64,000 bases of DNA from Kluyvera sp036759925 (GTDB lineage Bacteria > Pseudomonadota > Gammaproteobacteria > Enterobacterales > Enterobacteriaceae). The position numbers and the translations under genes are program-made. The stretch is from assembly GCF_036759925.1 (NCBI RefSeq), contig NZ_JAPKIB010000005.1:236985-300984 (forward strand). Direction: 5' to 3'. Shown here one piece after another: positions 25,340 through 33,547 of the stretch. Under the pieces are notes generated by a model. It worked only from the letters and a program-made list of their open reading frames with translations, was not told the DNA's origin and searched no databases. Every line of letters starts with the position of its first letter. Position 1 is the first letter of the stretch.

Positions 25340-25612
25340 ATGTCACATACCGTTCGTCACAAGAAGATGTTATTGACGCGTCTGAAGAAAATTCAGGGGC
25401 AGAGCGTTGCGCTTGAGAAAATGCTCAATCGTGAGCACGAGTGTGCGGAGGTGCTACAGCAGCTGGCGGCGATTCGCGGAGCGGTCAACGGCATGATGCT
25501 GCAGGTGATTCAGGGTCATCTGACCGATCACGTGGTCAAAGAGCCCGAAGAGGGTCAGCGCGAAGCCGACCTCGAGGTGGTGATGCAGGTGATTAAGTCC
25601 TATCTGAAGTAG
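25340..25612 (+). CDS. rcnR: RcnR, nickel/cobalt-responsive repressor
   Basis: A 90-residue member of the CsoR/RcnR family of helical repressors, same length as in E. coli. The N-terminal MSHTVRHKK provides His3, and Cys35 (HECAEVLQQL), His60 and His64 complete the metal ligands known for RcnR. No DNA-binding HTH is expected in this family. Its 3' end overlaps the stop of the convergent pdeB by 20 bases. Confidence 0.95.
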   Translation: MSHTVRHKKMLLTRLKKIQGQSVALEKMLNREHECAEVLQQLAAIRGAVNGMMLQVIQGHLTDHVVKEPEEGQREADLEVVMQVIKSYLK

Positions 25613-27170
25613 CGTGCGCCCGCAGGTTGCTTTCCGCCCAGATAATAAACGCCTCTTTCGGCAGGGCCTTGCTGTAAAGCCAGCCCTGTCCAAACTGCAC
25701 GCCGTGCTCGCGCAGCCACTTCTCCTGGCAGGGGCTCTCAATCCCTTCCGCCACGACGTTAAGCTGTAAGGTTTTCGCCATCTCAATGATGTAGGGCGTC
25801 ACCTGCGCGTATTCCAGCGCATCAACGAAGGATTTATCGAGTTTTAAGGTATCGACCTCAAGGTCCTGCAAGTAGCGCAGGCTGGAGTAGCCGGTGCCGA
25901 AGTCATCGATATAGATGGCGTGCCCGGCCTTGCGGTAGGCGGTCATCGCCGGCAGCGTGGTTTTCGGGTCGGCAAAGCCGCGCTCGGTTAATTCAAGGGC
26001 GATTTGCTGCGGCTGCACGTTCCAGATTCGCATCTGCTGGTGCAGCAACGCCTGGAGCATCACGGAGTGAAAGTCGGCGACGGAGAGGTTGATGGAGACG
26101 TGTTGATCCGGGTGCAGGCTGAGCCATTTGCCGAGATCGCGGAACACCGATTTCACCACGTTTTCGGTCAGGTGTGTAATCAGCCCGGTCTGTTCGGCAA
26201 GCGGAATAAAAATCTCCGGCGACAGATAGCTGCCGTCCGGCTGCTTCCAGCGCGCCAGCGCTTCACACCCTACCACTTTGCCATCGGCTAGCGACACAAT
26301 CGGCTGGTAGTAGACCGTAATCCCGGCATTGTTCAGCGCATCGAGCATACGTTGTCGCGGCGACTGCAGACGGCGCAGCACCAGGAAAATCAGCCAGCTT
26401 GCCAGCAGGCTCAGCAGCATACCTGCCGGAACCCATAACATCAGTTGGTGGCGCAGGCGATCCGACAGCGGCAGGGTTGAAGACCAGGTCATGATCGACA
26501 CCTGCAGGTCGGGATACTGGCGGACCGTATAAACGACGTTGTCTTTGGTCAGCGTCTCCAGATGCTGCAGCTGAATCTGCTGCCAGGCCTGTTGGTCCAG
26601 CGGCGCGCTGCTGGCGAGTACCCGGTTGTTATGGGTGCTGATAAGCGCCACCTGAGTTTTCGAGTTGCTGAACGGAATAACGTCGATAAACGAGACGGGG
26701 TCGATAATCACCATATGGTGTTCGGAGGCGAAAGCGGCCATATAGCGACGGATGCCGAGATCGTTACGTTCGGTGTACCAGGCGCGATAGCCGGATGGGA
26801 TGATGCGATCCGGCTCCGGGAAGGTGAACGGCTTACCGCTGTTCTCAAGCGAGGAACATTTGGCCGTGACCCCATCGAGGTAGAGCACTTCCTGAATATA
26901 GCGCCACGAGTAGGAGAGACGGCGCATCTCCTGGAGATGCGTAGGGCTGCAGCCCGCTTCCTTCAGAGCATCCATCTGTTGCAGCGCCCCTTTGGCCTGG
27001 TCCATGACCTGCTCGGTGCGCACGAGAACCCGCGATGCGTAGGTTTCCTGCTCAGTGATAAACTGCCGATGCGCTTCCCGTTGGGCAAGCTAGATGCTCA
27101 ACAGGATAGGCAGGAGAATCGCCATAATCAGCACACCGGTTATCAGACCGATCAGGTGTCGAGTTGTCAC
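25593..27170 (-). pseudogene. pdeB: pdeB, CSS-motif EAL cyclic-di-GMP phosphodiesterase with an in-frame amber codon
   Basis: The full-length frame would run from a GTG at 27170 (AAAAGGACT upstream) for 525 codons and match E. coli PdeB (YlaB), which starts with a membrane segment of the form GLISGVLILSVLLPVGLSIWLA. Here the equivalent TTRHLIGLITGVLIMAILLPILLSI is followed by a TAG at 27092-27090, where E. coli has Trp (TGG). Downstream the frame is intact for 498 codons, with an ATG at 27023. All EAL residues are kept: EALARW, NLSVADF, ELTERGF, DDFGTGYSSL, KLDKSF, AEGIES. The CSS periplasmic sensor domain (KCSSLENS) is also present. The gene is probably inactive as a membrane sensor; an internally started 476-residue protein could still be made but would lack the first membrane helix. 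Confidence 0.85.
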
Positions 27171-27265
27171 TGCCAGTCCTTTTCCGGGGCAAAGTAGTAC
27201 AAGTATACCCGACATTTCCTACGCTTATTACGCGAATTCTCTCGCTCCATCAGAATTATCTTGAA

Positions 27266-27937
27266 TTAACGGCGGTGTGCTAACGCGCGGACTAACCTGT
27301 CACCTCCCATCTGCACGCCCTGCACCATCAGCACCAGAATGAGCACCGTGCCGATCATTATCTGGTCGTTAAACCGTTGATAGCCGTAGCGAATGGCTAA
27401 ATCACCCAGCCCGCCACCGCCGATGACGCCCGCCATCGACGAAAAGCCAATCAGCATGACGATAGTCAGCGTGGTGCCCGCCAGCAGCGCCGGGAGCGCT
27501 TCGGGCAGCAGCGCTTTGCTTACCACGTGCCAGGCGTTACCGCCCATCGACAGCACCGCTTCAATGCGCCCGTAGTCCACCTCATCCAGTGCGCTTTCAG
27601 TCAGGCGAGCAAAGAAAGGAAACGCCCCGATGGTAATCGGCACAATGGCTGCCGTGCTGCCGAGCGTGGTGCCGACCAGCAGACGGGTGAAGGGGATAAG
27701 GGCAATCAGCAGCACGATAAACGGCAGCGATCGCCCGGTGTTGATAATCGCCCCCAGCACCGCGTTCAGGCGTGGCATGGGGACAATTCCCTGACGACGG
27801 GAGAGAAACAGCAGTACGCCCAGCGGCAGGCCGATTAAGACAGTAAACAGAGTGGCGAACCCCACCATGTACAGCGTATCCAGCGTACCGTCGACCAGCA
27901 GCGGCCATAAATCTTCCCAGCTCATGCGACTATGCAT
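27266..27937 (-). CDS. MetI-like ABC transporter permease
   Basis: A 223-residue permease with five predicted membrane segments and the EAA loop (SKALLPEALPALLAGTTLTIVMLIG, about 138-162) that couples to the ATPase. It resembles MetI of the methionine D-/L- importer (217 aa) but is clearly a paralogue. GGGAGA lies before the ATG at 27937; an internal ATG at 27925 gives a four-base overlap with the ATPase gene and is the alternative start. It is the last gene of an operon: oxygenase, binding protein, ATPase, permease. Confidence 0.88.
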   Translation of the reverse strand: MHSRMSWEDLWPLLVDGTLDTLYMVGFATLFTVLIGLPLGVLLFLSRRQGIVPMPRLNAVLGAIINTGRSLPFIVLLIALIPFTRLLVGTTLGSTAAIVPITIGAFPFFARLTESALDEVDYGRIEAVLSMGGNAWHVVSKALLPEALPALLAGTTLTIVMLIGFSSMAGVIGGGGLGDLAIRYGYQRFNDQIMIGTVLILVLMVQGVQMGGDRLVRALAHRR

Positions 27938-28713
27938 AAGTGTCTCCCTTCAATGCCGTGGCGGGCGAGGAAGCGGCGTTCTTCATCGCCGTCTCCCAGT
28001 AAAATGTCCCGCAGGCGTGACCAGGGGGAAGCCAGCAGGTCGGCGATTTTCCCGCTCTCCTGCAATGCCCCACCTTCCAGCAGCGCCGCGTGATCGCAAA
28101 GGTTTTTGACCACTTCAAGCTGATGGGTGATCAGCACAATGGTCAGCCCCAGCTGGCGGTTAATCGTCTCCAGCAGCGCCAGTACGCTGGCAGTGGTTTC
28201 GGCATCCAGCGCGCTGGTGGCTTCATCGCACAGCAACACATCGGGTTCAGCGGCCAGCGCGCGGGCAATGCCGACGCGCTGCTTTTGTCCACCGGAAAGC
28301 TGGGAGGGGAAGGCGTCGGCTTTGTCGCCAAGCCCGACCAGTGCGAGCAGTTCCGTTACGCGCTGTTGACGTTGCGCTTTCGGGATGCCGGCTATCTCCA
28401 GCGGCACGGCAACGTTGTCGGCTACACTTCGGGCGTGCAGCAGATTGAAGTGCTGAAAAATCATGCCGGTGCGCAGACGATGGGCGCGAAGCTGCGCCTT
28501 ATCGTACTGCACGATATTTTCCCCGTTAAACAGGATGCGGCCCGCGCTGGGCCGCTCCAGTAAGTTCAGACAGCGAATCAGGGTGCTTTTACCCGCACCG
28601 CTCCGCCCAAGAATGCCGTAAATGGCGCCTTTGGGGACGGTAAACGAAACGTCGTTGAGTGCCGGGTGGCCGCTTCCGGCATACTGCTTGCTCAGCCCTT
28701 CTATGACGATCAT
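27922..28713 (-). CDS. MetN-like ABC transporter ATPase lacking the C-terminal regulatory domain
   Basis: A 263-residue ATPase with Walker A GRSGAGKST (about 36-44), Q-loop FQHFNLLHARSV, signature LSGGQKQRVGIARA (about 139) and Walker B VLLCDEATSALD. It is closest in style to MetN, but E. coli MetN has 343 residues and ends in a NIL/ACT-like domain that binds methionine and inhibits transport. That domain is missing here: only about 20 residues follow the ATPase core. The start overlaps the stop of the binding-protein gene by four bases, and its stop overlaps the permease start, so the three are coupled. Confidence 0.88.
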   Translation of the reverse strand: MIVIEGLSKQYAGSGHPALNDVSFTVPKGAIYGILGRSGAGKSTLIRCLNLLERPSAGRILFNGENIVQYDKAQLRAHRLRTGMIFQHFNLLHARSVADNVAVPLEIAGIPKAQRQQRVTELLALVGLGDKADAFPSQLSGGQKQRVGIARALAAEPDVLLCDEATSALDAETTASVLALLETINRQLGLTIVLITHQLEVVKNLCDHAALLEGGALQESGKIADLLASPWSRLRDILLGDGDEERRFLARHGIEGRHLCIVA

Positions 28714-29516
28714 GATTGCGGCGCGCTAACCGGGATCACCGAGCCGTTGTAGTGCTGGCGAATAAATTCCGCCACCTGCGGCGACGTCAGGTCTTTAGCG
28801 AGTTGTTTGATGCGCGGATCGTTGGCTAGTTGCGGGGTCGTGACCAGAATATTGGCGTATGGGTTATGCGTGGCGCTCTCCAGCCCCAGCGAATCTTTGG
28901 CCGGGTTCAGCCCTGCCTCCAGTGCGTAGTTGCCGTTGATCACCGCCAGGTCGACGTCGTCCAGCGAGCGTGGGATCTGCGGTGATTCCACTTCGAGGAT
29001 CTTCAGTTTATGTGGGTTTTCGGCGATATCTTTCGGCGTGGCAAGCGTCGTCGCCGGGTCGGTAAACTTCGCCGCCAGCTTAATCAGCCCTTTGCTTTGC
29101 AGCAGGAATAGCGCGCGGCTCAGGTTGGTGGTGTTATTCGGCACCGCCACGGTGGCCCCTTCCGGCAGCGATTGCAGATCTTTATGTTTATGCGAATAGA
29201 TCCCCAGCGGCTCGATGTGCACCGTGGCAGCAACGGCAAAGGTTTTCCCCAGCGCCTTTTCCTGATCTTTCAGGTACGGCACGTGCTGAAAGTAGTTGGC
29301 ATCCACATCGCCGTTGGCCAGCAGTTCGTTGGCGTTAACGCCGCTGATCAGTTCGACGATTTTCAGATCCAGCTTCGGGTCCTGCTTTTTAATAAAGTTG
29401 AGAATTTCCGCGTGCGGTACCGGGTCAGCGGCGATACGCAGCGGCGCGGCAGACGCGCTCCAGGCCAGAGAAAGAGACAGTGCTACCCCTGCCAGTTTGA
29501 ATGCGGCATGTTTCAT
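28710..29516 (-). CDS. MetQ/NlpA-family periplasmic binding protein
   Basis: A 268-residue binding protein with a signal peptide (MKHAAFKLAGVALSLSLAWS, cleavage after SASA or nearby) and the family motifs ELISGVNANELLANGDVDANYFQH and VAVPNNTTNLSRALFLL. E. coli MetQ is a lipoprotein; here there is no Cys at the cleavage site, so this one should be free in the periplasm. It probably binds an amino acid or sulfur-containing analogue rather than methionine itself. It is followed by its ATPase with a four-base overlap. Confidence 0.88.
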   Translation of the reverse strand: MKHAAFKLAGVALSLSLAWSASAAPLRIAADPVPHAEILNFIKKQDPKLDLKIVELISGVNANELLANGDVDANYFQHVPYLKDQEKALGKTFAVAATVHIEPLGIYSHKHKDLQSLPEGATVAVPNNTTNLSRALFLLQSKGLIKLAAKFTDPATTLATPKDIAENPHKLKILEVESPQIPRSLDDVDLAVINGNYALEAGLNPAKDSLGLESATHNPYANILVTTPQLANDPRIKQLAKDLTSPQVAEFIRQHYNGSVIPVSAPQS

Positions 29517-29541
29517 GGTGTGTTCCTTATTTTAATGGTTA

Positions 29542-30573
29542 TCAGGCAATCAGCTGTTCACTGCGCGCGCGCAGTACATCGCGGTAATAGCGTTCCGCTA
29601 CGTCCGGATGGGAGCGCAGGCGGCCTTTCAGATAGTTCCAGCCTACGTCGCGCAACAGCGGGTTTTGCGGGTCGCTTTGCGGGCCGTTGGCTTCTCGCGC
29701 CAGTGATTCGGGCAGGGAGTACACCGGCACCACGGCGTCCAGCTGTGCGCCCAGGAAGAAGGCGATGGAGAGGCGCTGCTTGTTGGCTGGCGGTGAGATC
29801 ACGCGGTGAACGGTGGCGCGCAGGTAGCCGTTGGTTGCCAGCTCAAGCAGCTCGCCAATATTGACCACAAAGCTGCCGGGCAGCGGTTTGGCGTCAATCC
29901 ACTGGCCGTCGCTGACTTCCACCTGTAGCCCTTGCTGGTCGTCCTGCAGCAGGAAGCTCAGGAAGCCGGAATCTTTATGCGCCCCCACGCCCTGGGTGCT
30001 ATTTTGCGTCTCCTGCTGGCCGGGATAGCGGATCAGCTTGATATGTTCGTTGGGCTTTTGGCCGTACAGGGTGTCAAACGCCTCGGGCGGTAGCTGGAGC
30101 GCCTCAGCAAAGGCGCGCAGCAGCGTCATCGCCATCTCGGTCATTGACCGCTGCCACTGCAACAGGACCGGGCGTAAAGAGGGCAGCGCCTCAGGCCACA
30201 GGTTAGGGCCCTGTAGCTGAAGCCAGCGCGGGTCGTGCTCTCGCAGCGAAACGGCCTGACGTTCGGCACCGATATCAAACTGTTCCCGCCAGTCCGGCTG
30301 GCCGCGCGTTAGCTCGGCGGCGCTGCGGTTGTAGCCGCGAAAGTGCGGGGAGTGGATCATCGCCACCTGCTGTTTTTGTTCGTCGGACAGGGCGAAGAAG
30401 CGGCGTGATTCCGACTGCAGCGACTGTTGCAGGGCATCGTTGATACCGTGATCGGTCAGGTAGAAAAAGCCGACGTCGCGGGCGGCGTGGCGAAGCGCCA
30501 GCAGAAACTCAGCGCGTTCAGACGGCTGGTGGTAGCGCGCCAGGCTGAGAATGGGCAGGGTGGTCAGACTCAT
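29542..30573 (-). CDS. 2-oxoglutarate/Fe(II)-dependent oxygenase, isopenicillin N synthase-like
   Basis: A 343-residue enzyme of the IPNS/plant-type dioxygenase family. The N-terminal DIOX_N segment contains ARDVGFFYLTDHGI (about 31-44). The iron ligands are His199 and Asp201 (GAHKDSGF) and His256 (ATVHRV); the 2-oxoglutarate-binding Arg267-Ser269 is in KQRLSIAFF. The start MSLTTLPILS follows GGAG. It is the first gene of an operon with the MetQNI-like importer, 25 bases before the binding protein, so it may hydroxylate or oxidatively cleave the imported compound. The substrate cannot be told from sequence. Confidence 0.87.
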   Translation of the reverse strand: MSLTTLPILSLARYHQPSERAEFLLALRHAARDVGFFYLTDHGINDALQQSLQSESRRFFALSDEQKQQVAMIHSPHFRGYNRSAAELTRGQPDWREQFDIGAERQAVSLREHDPRWLQLQGPNLWPEALPSLRPVLLQWQRSMTEMAMTLLRAFAEALQLPPEAFDTLYGQKPNEHIKLIRYPGQQETQNSTQGVGAHKDSGFLSFLLQDDQQGLQVEVSDGQWIDAKPLPGSFVVNIGELLELATNGYLRATVHRVISPPANKQRLSIAFFLGAQLDAVVPVYSLPESLAREANGPQSDPQNPLLRDVGWNYLKGRLRSHPDVAERYYRDVLRARSEQLIA

Positions 30574-30768
30574 TGAATGCTCCGTTTTGCAGATGAATAC
30601 CGTAATGTTGGGGTGGTGCAAATGCGGGGTGACAACAACAGCGCTGCATGGGATATCTCCGTCGGGTTGATAACGACAGCCTGCCTGATGGCGAAGGGCG
30701 CGACCAATAACGTTATTTTCTAATTTATGACGGAGTGGGGGTCTGAGCTTTTGCGAAAATTAGCTAAA

Positions 30769-30791
30769 GCGCACGGCAGCAGGCCGTGCGC
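30769..30791 (-). terminator. Hairpin after ganK
   Basis: GCGCACGGC and GCCGTGCGC form a perfect 9-base-pair stem with a 5-base loop. On the minus strand it follows ganK and is trailed by a moderately T-rich stretch (TTTAGCTAATTTT). Confidence 0.65.
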
Positions 30792-30804
30792 GGAGGGCGG
30801 GGGA

Positions 30805-31914
30805 TTAATGCTGGTTAGGGGCGGCAATATCGGCGCTGATGCGCAGGCCGTCTTCATCGAAGATCATGCAGTGCTGCGGGTCGAAGGCGAGGTCAATTTG
30901 CTGCCACGGGCGGAAATGGACATCCCCTGGCAGCAGGATTTTCATGTTGTCGTGGCCGTAGCACTGACCGAAGAGATAGGTGTTGTTGCCAAGACGCTCA
31001 ACCACTTCACAGTTAAAGGCCAGTACCGTACCGCGGCGGGTATCGGTAGAGAGGTGTTCCGGGCGAATACCCAGGGTCACGGTGGCGCCCGGGGTGAGCG
31101 GGGCGGTCTCTATCGCCAGGGTCAGCGTATGCTGCTGGGCCAGGTTCACGGTCAAGGAACCTGGCTGCCACTCGGCGACGGTGGCCGGCAGGAAGTTCAT
31201 CTTCGGTGAGCCGATAAACCCGGCGACGAATTTGTTGATCGGGTTGTAGTAGAGATCCATCGGTGAGCCCATTTGCTCCACCTTACCGTAGTTCATCACC
31301 ACGATTTTATCGGCCAGCGTCATCGCTTCGACCTGATCGTGGGTAACATACACCATGGTGGTTTTCAGCTCCTGGTGCAGGCGCGCAATGTGCAGGCGCA
31401 TATCCACGCGCAGTTCGGCATCGAGGTTCGACAGCGGTTCATCGAACATAAAGACGCGCGGATTACGCACGATGGCACGGCCAATAGCCACACGCTGACG
31501 CTGGCCGCCGGAAAGCTGCTTTGGCTTGCGGTCCAGCAGGTGTGAAAGCTGCAGCGTTTTGGCCACCATCTCTACCTGTCGGCGAATCTCCTCTTTCGGC
31601 ACTTTGTTGACCTTCAGGCCGTAACCCATGTTCTCCGCGACGGTCATATGGGGATAGAGTGCGTACGACTGGAACACCATGGCCACGCCGCGATGAGACG
31701 GCGCAACATCATTCATGACCTCGTCACCGATCAGCACTTCGCCGTCGCTGACTTCTTCCAGCCCGGCAATCATGCGTAGCAGCGTCGACTTACCGCAGCC
31801 GGATGGGCCAACAAACACGGCAAACTCGCCGTCTTCAATATCGAGATTGACATTATGCAGCGTGACGGTGCTGCCAAAGCGTTTCGTGACATTCCTCAGT
31901 CGGATATTAGACAT
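30805..31914 (-). CDS. ganK: GanK, MalK-type ATPase of the galacto-oligosaccharide importer
   Basis: A 369-residue ATPase of the CUT1 sugar-importer class. Walker A is GPSGCGKST (about 36), the signature LSGGQRQRVAIGRA (about 134), Walker B FMFDEPLSNLDAELR. The C-terminal third (about 240-369) is the OB-fold/TOBE regulatory domain of MalK-like proteins (TLGIRPEHLS). It is divergent from ganE and supplies the ATPase that the ganEFG genes lack. Gene names follow the Dickeya gan cluster; in Bacillus the shared ATPase MsmX has this job. Confidence 0.9.
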   Translation of the reverse strand: MSNIRLRNVTKRFGSTVTLHNVNLDIEDGEFAVFVGPSGCGKSTLLRMIAGLEEVSDGEVLIGDEVMNDVAPSHRGVAMVFQSYALYPHMTVAENMGYGLKVNKVPKEEIRRQVEMVAKTLQLSHLLDRKPKQLSGGQRQRVAIGRAIVRNPRVFMFDEPLSNLDAELRVDMRLHIARLHQELKTTMVYVTHDQVEAMTLADKIVVMNYGKVEQMGSPMDLYYNPINKFVAGFIGSPKMNFLPATVAEWQPGSLTVNLAQQHTLTLAIETAPLTPGATVTLGIRPEHLSTDTRRGTVLAFNCEVVERLGNNTYLFGQCYGHDNMKILLPGDVHFRPWQQIDLAFDPQHCMIFDEDGLRISADIAAPNQH

Positions 31915-32261
31915 CGACGTTCCCCGAAGTTATTAACCTTTGCCTGCCGTTGGGATGAGGGCCGCTGAATGTCATTTGTGTATTACGTATGACAATCTGG
32001 CTAAGCGATGCTCAACAGCGTAAAAATCATGGTGCGACTATAACTTCCGCTATTTACGCGCCCTATATCGATGTTTCATTTCTGCAATGACGATCACACA
32101 ACTCGCAGTTGTCAGTGGTTTTATCATCACTCAAAGCGTAGCGTATAACAAAGCGTAATAAACTGAGTAATCCGGTACAAAACAAGCATTATAAGCGTTA
32201 AATCATGCTGTACCCTGTAGTCAAAAACGATAAATTGTTACACCTTCACATGAGGTTGATA
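31915..32261. promoter_or_regulatory. Divergent ganK-ganE control region
   Basis: These 347 bases hold no gene. They are AT-rich with many A/T runs and must contain both divergent promoters. A CRP-like site is at 32083-32098, near the middle. Several short symmetric patches (ATAAGCGTTA at about 32190, CAACTCGCAGTTG at about 32099) could be GanR operators, but no repeat matching a known GanR site was confirmed. Confidence 0.5.
32083..32098. promoter_or_regulatory. Putative CRP site in the ganK-ganE region
   Basis: TGCAA-TGACGA-TCACA matches the CRP core TGTGA-N6-TCACA at 8 of 10 positions, with a perfect right half. Carbon catabolite control of galactan use is expected. Confidence 0.45.
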
Positions 32262-33494
32262 ATGAAAAAGAACACCATTGCCGCACTTATCCTTACCACT
32301 CTGGCCGCGGGGCAGTTGATTAGCCTGCAGGCTCATGCGGCTACGCAGCTTAACGTCTGGGAAGACATAAAGAAATCCGCCGGAATTAAGGATGCCATCG
32401 CCGATTTCGAAAAACAGTACGACGTTAAGGTCAACGTGCAGGAGATGCCTTATGCGCAGCAGCTGGAAAAGCTGCGTCTTGATGGCCCGGCGGGGATTGG
32501 CCCGGACGTACTGGTCATTCCAAACGATCAGCTCGGTGGGGCGGTGGTTCAGGGGCTGCTGACGCCGATTAAGCTCGACCAGAAGCAGATTGATGAGTTT
32601 ACGCCTGCGTCAATTAACGCTTTTCGTATGGACAACGCTCTGTATGGCGTGCCGAAGGCGGTCGAAACGCTGGTGCTGATTTACAACAAAGAGTTAATCG
32701 ACAAGCCGTTAGCCAGCCTGCCGGAATGGTATGACTTCTCCAAAGCTCAGCGCGCGCAGAACAAGTACGGGTTGCTCGCCAAGTTCGACCAGATTTACTA
32801 CAGCTGGGGGGCAATTGGCCCGATGGGCGGCTACATCTTTGGCGATAACGGCAAAGGTGGTTACAACGCCCAGGACGTTGGCCTGAACAAGCCGGGTGCG
32901 GTAGAAGCAGTCACTTATCTGAAGAAATTCTATGCCGATAAGATCTTCCCGGCGGGGATTATCGGTGACAACGGGCTGAATGCTATCGACTCGCTGTTCA
33001 CCGAGAAGAAAGCCGCGGCGGTGATCAACGGGCCATGGGCCTTCCAGCCGTATGAAGCGGCGGGCATCAACTACGGCGTAGCGCCGTTGCCAAACCTGCC
33101 GGACGGCAAACCGATGAGCTCCTTCCTTGGCGTGAAGGGCTACGTGGTGTCGACCTGGAGCAAAGATAAAGCGATGGCGCAGAAGTTCATCGAATTTATC
33201 AATCAACCGCAGTACGTGAAAACGCGCTATATCGCGACGCGTGAAATCCCGCCGCAGAAGGCGATGATTGACGATCCGATTATCAAGAACGATGAGAAAG
33301 CCAGCGCCGTTGCGGTGCAGGCCGCCCGCGCCACGGCGATGCCGGGGATCCCAGAGATGGGCGAAGTGTGGGGCCCTGCCAACGCAGCGCTTGAACTGAG
33401 CCTGACCGGTAAGCAAGAGCCGAAGGCCGCGCTCGATAACGCCGAAAAACAGATCAAAATGCAGATCGAAGCCATGCAGGCGAGTAACCAGTAA
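32262..33494 (+). CDS. ganE: GanE, periplasmic galacto-oligosaccharide-binding protein
   Basis: A 410-residue maltose-binding-protein-like solute receptor. The signal peptide MKKNTIAALILTTLAAGQLI... ends at about residue 26 (QAHA), with mature protein from ATQLNVWEDIKKSAG. The core motifs KLRLDGPAGIGPDVLVIPNDQLGG and AAVINGPWAFQPYEAAGINYGVAPLP are those of the MalE/cyclodextrin-binding group. The start is chosen for the signal peptide and TGAGGTTGATA site, not the longer open frame from 32205. It leads ganEFGAB. Confidence 0.92.
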   Translation: MKKNTIAALILTTLAAGQLISLQAHAATQLNVWEDIKKSAGIKDAIADFEKQYDVKVNVQEMPYAQQLEKLRLDGPAGIGPDVLVIPNDQLGGAVVQGLLTPIKLDQKQIDEFTPASINAFRMDNALYGVPKAVETLVLIYNKELIDKPLASLPEWYDFSKAQRAQNKYGLLAKFDQIYYSWGAIGPMGGYIFGDNGKGGYNAQDVGLNKPGAVEAVTYLKKFYADKIFPAGIIGDNGLNAIDSLFTEKKAAAVINGPWAFQPYEAAGINYGVAPLPNLPDGKPMSSFLGVKGYVVSTWSKDKAMAQKFIEFINQPQYVKTRYIATREIPPQKAMIDDPIIKNDEKASAVAVQAARATAMPGIPEMGEVWGPANAALELSLTGKQEPKAALDNAEKQIKMQIEAMQASNQ

Positions 33495-33547
33495 GCACTG
33501 ACGTCACGGACGGGAGGGGGACCTCCCGTTTTCAGAAGGAGCCGTGT

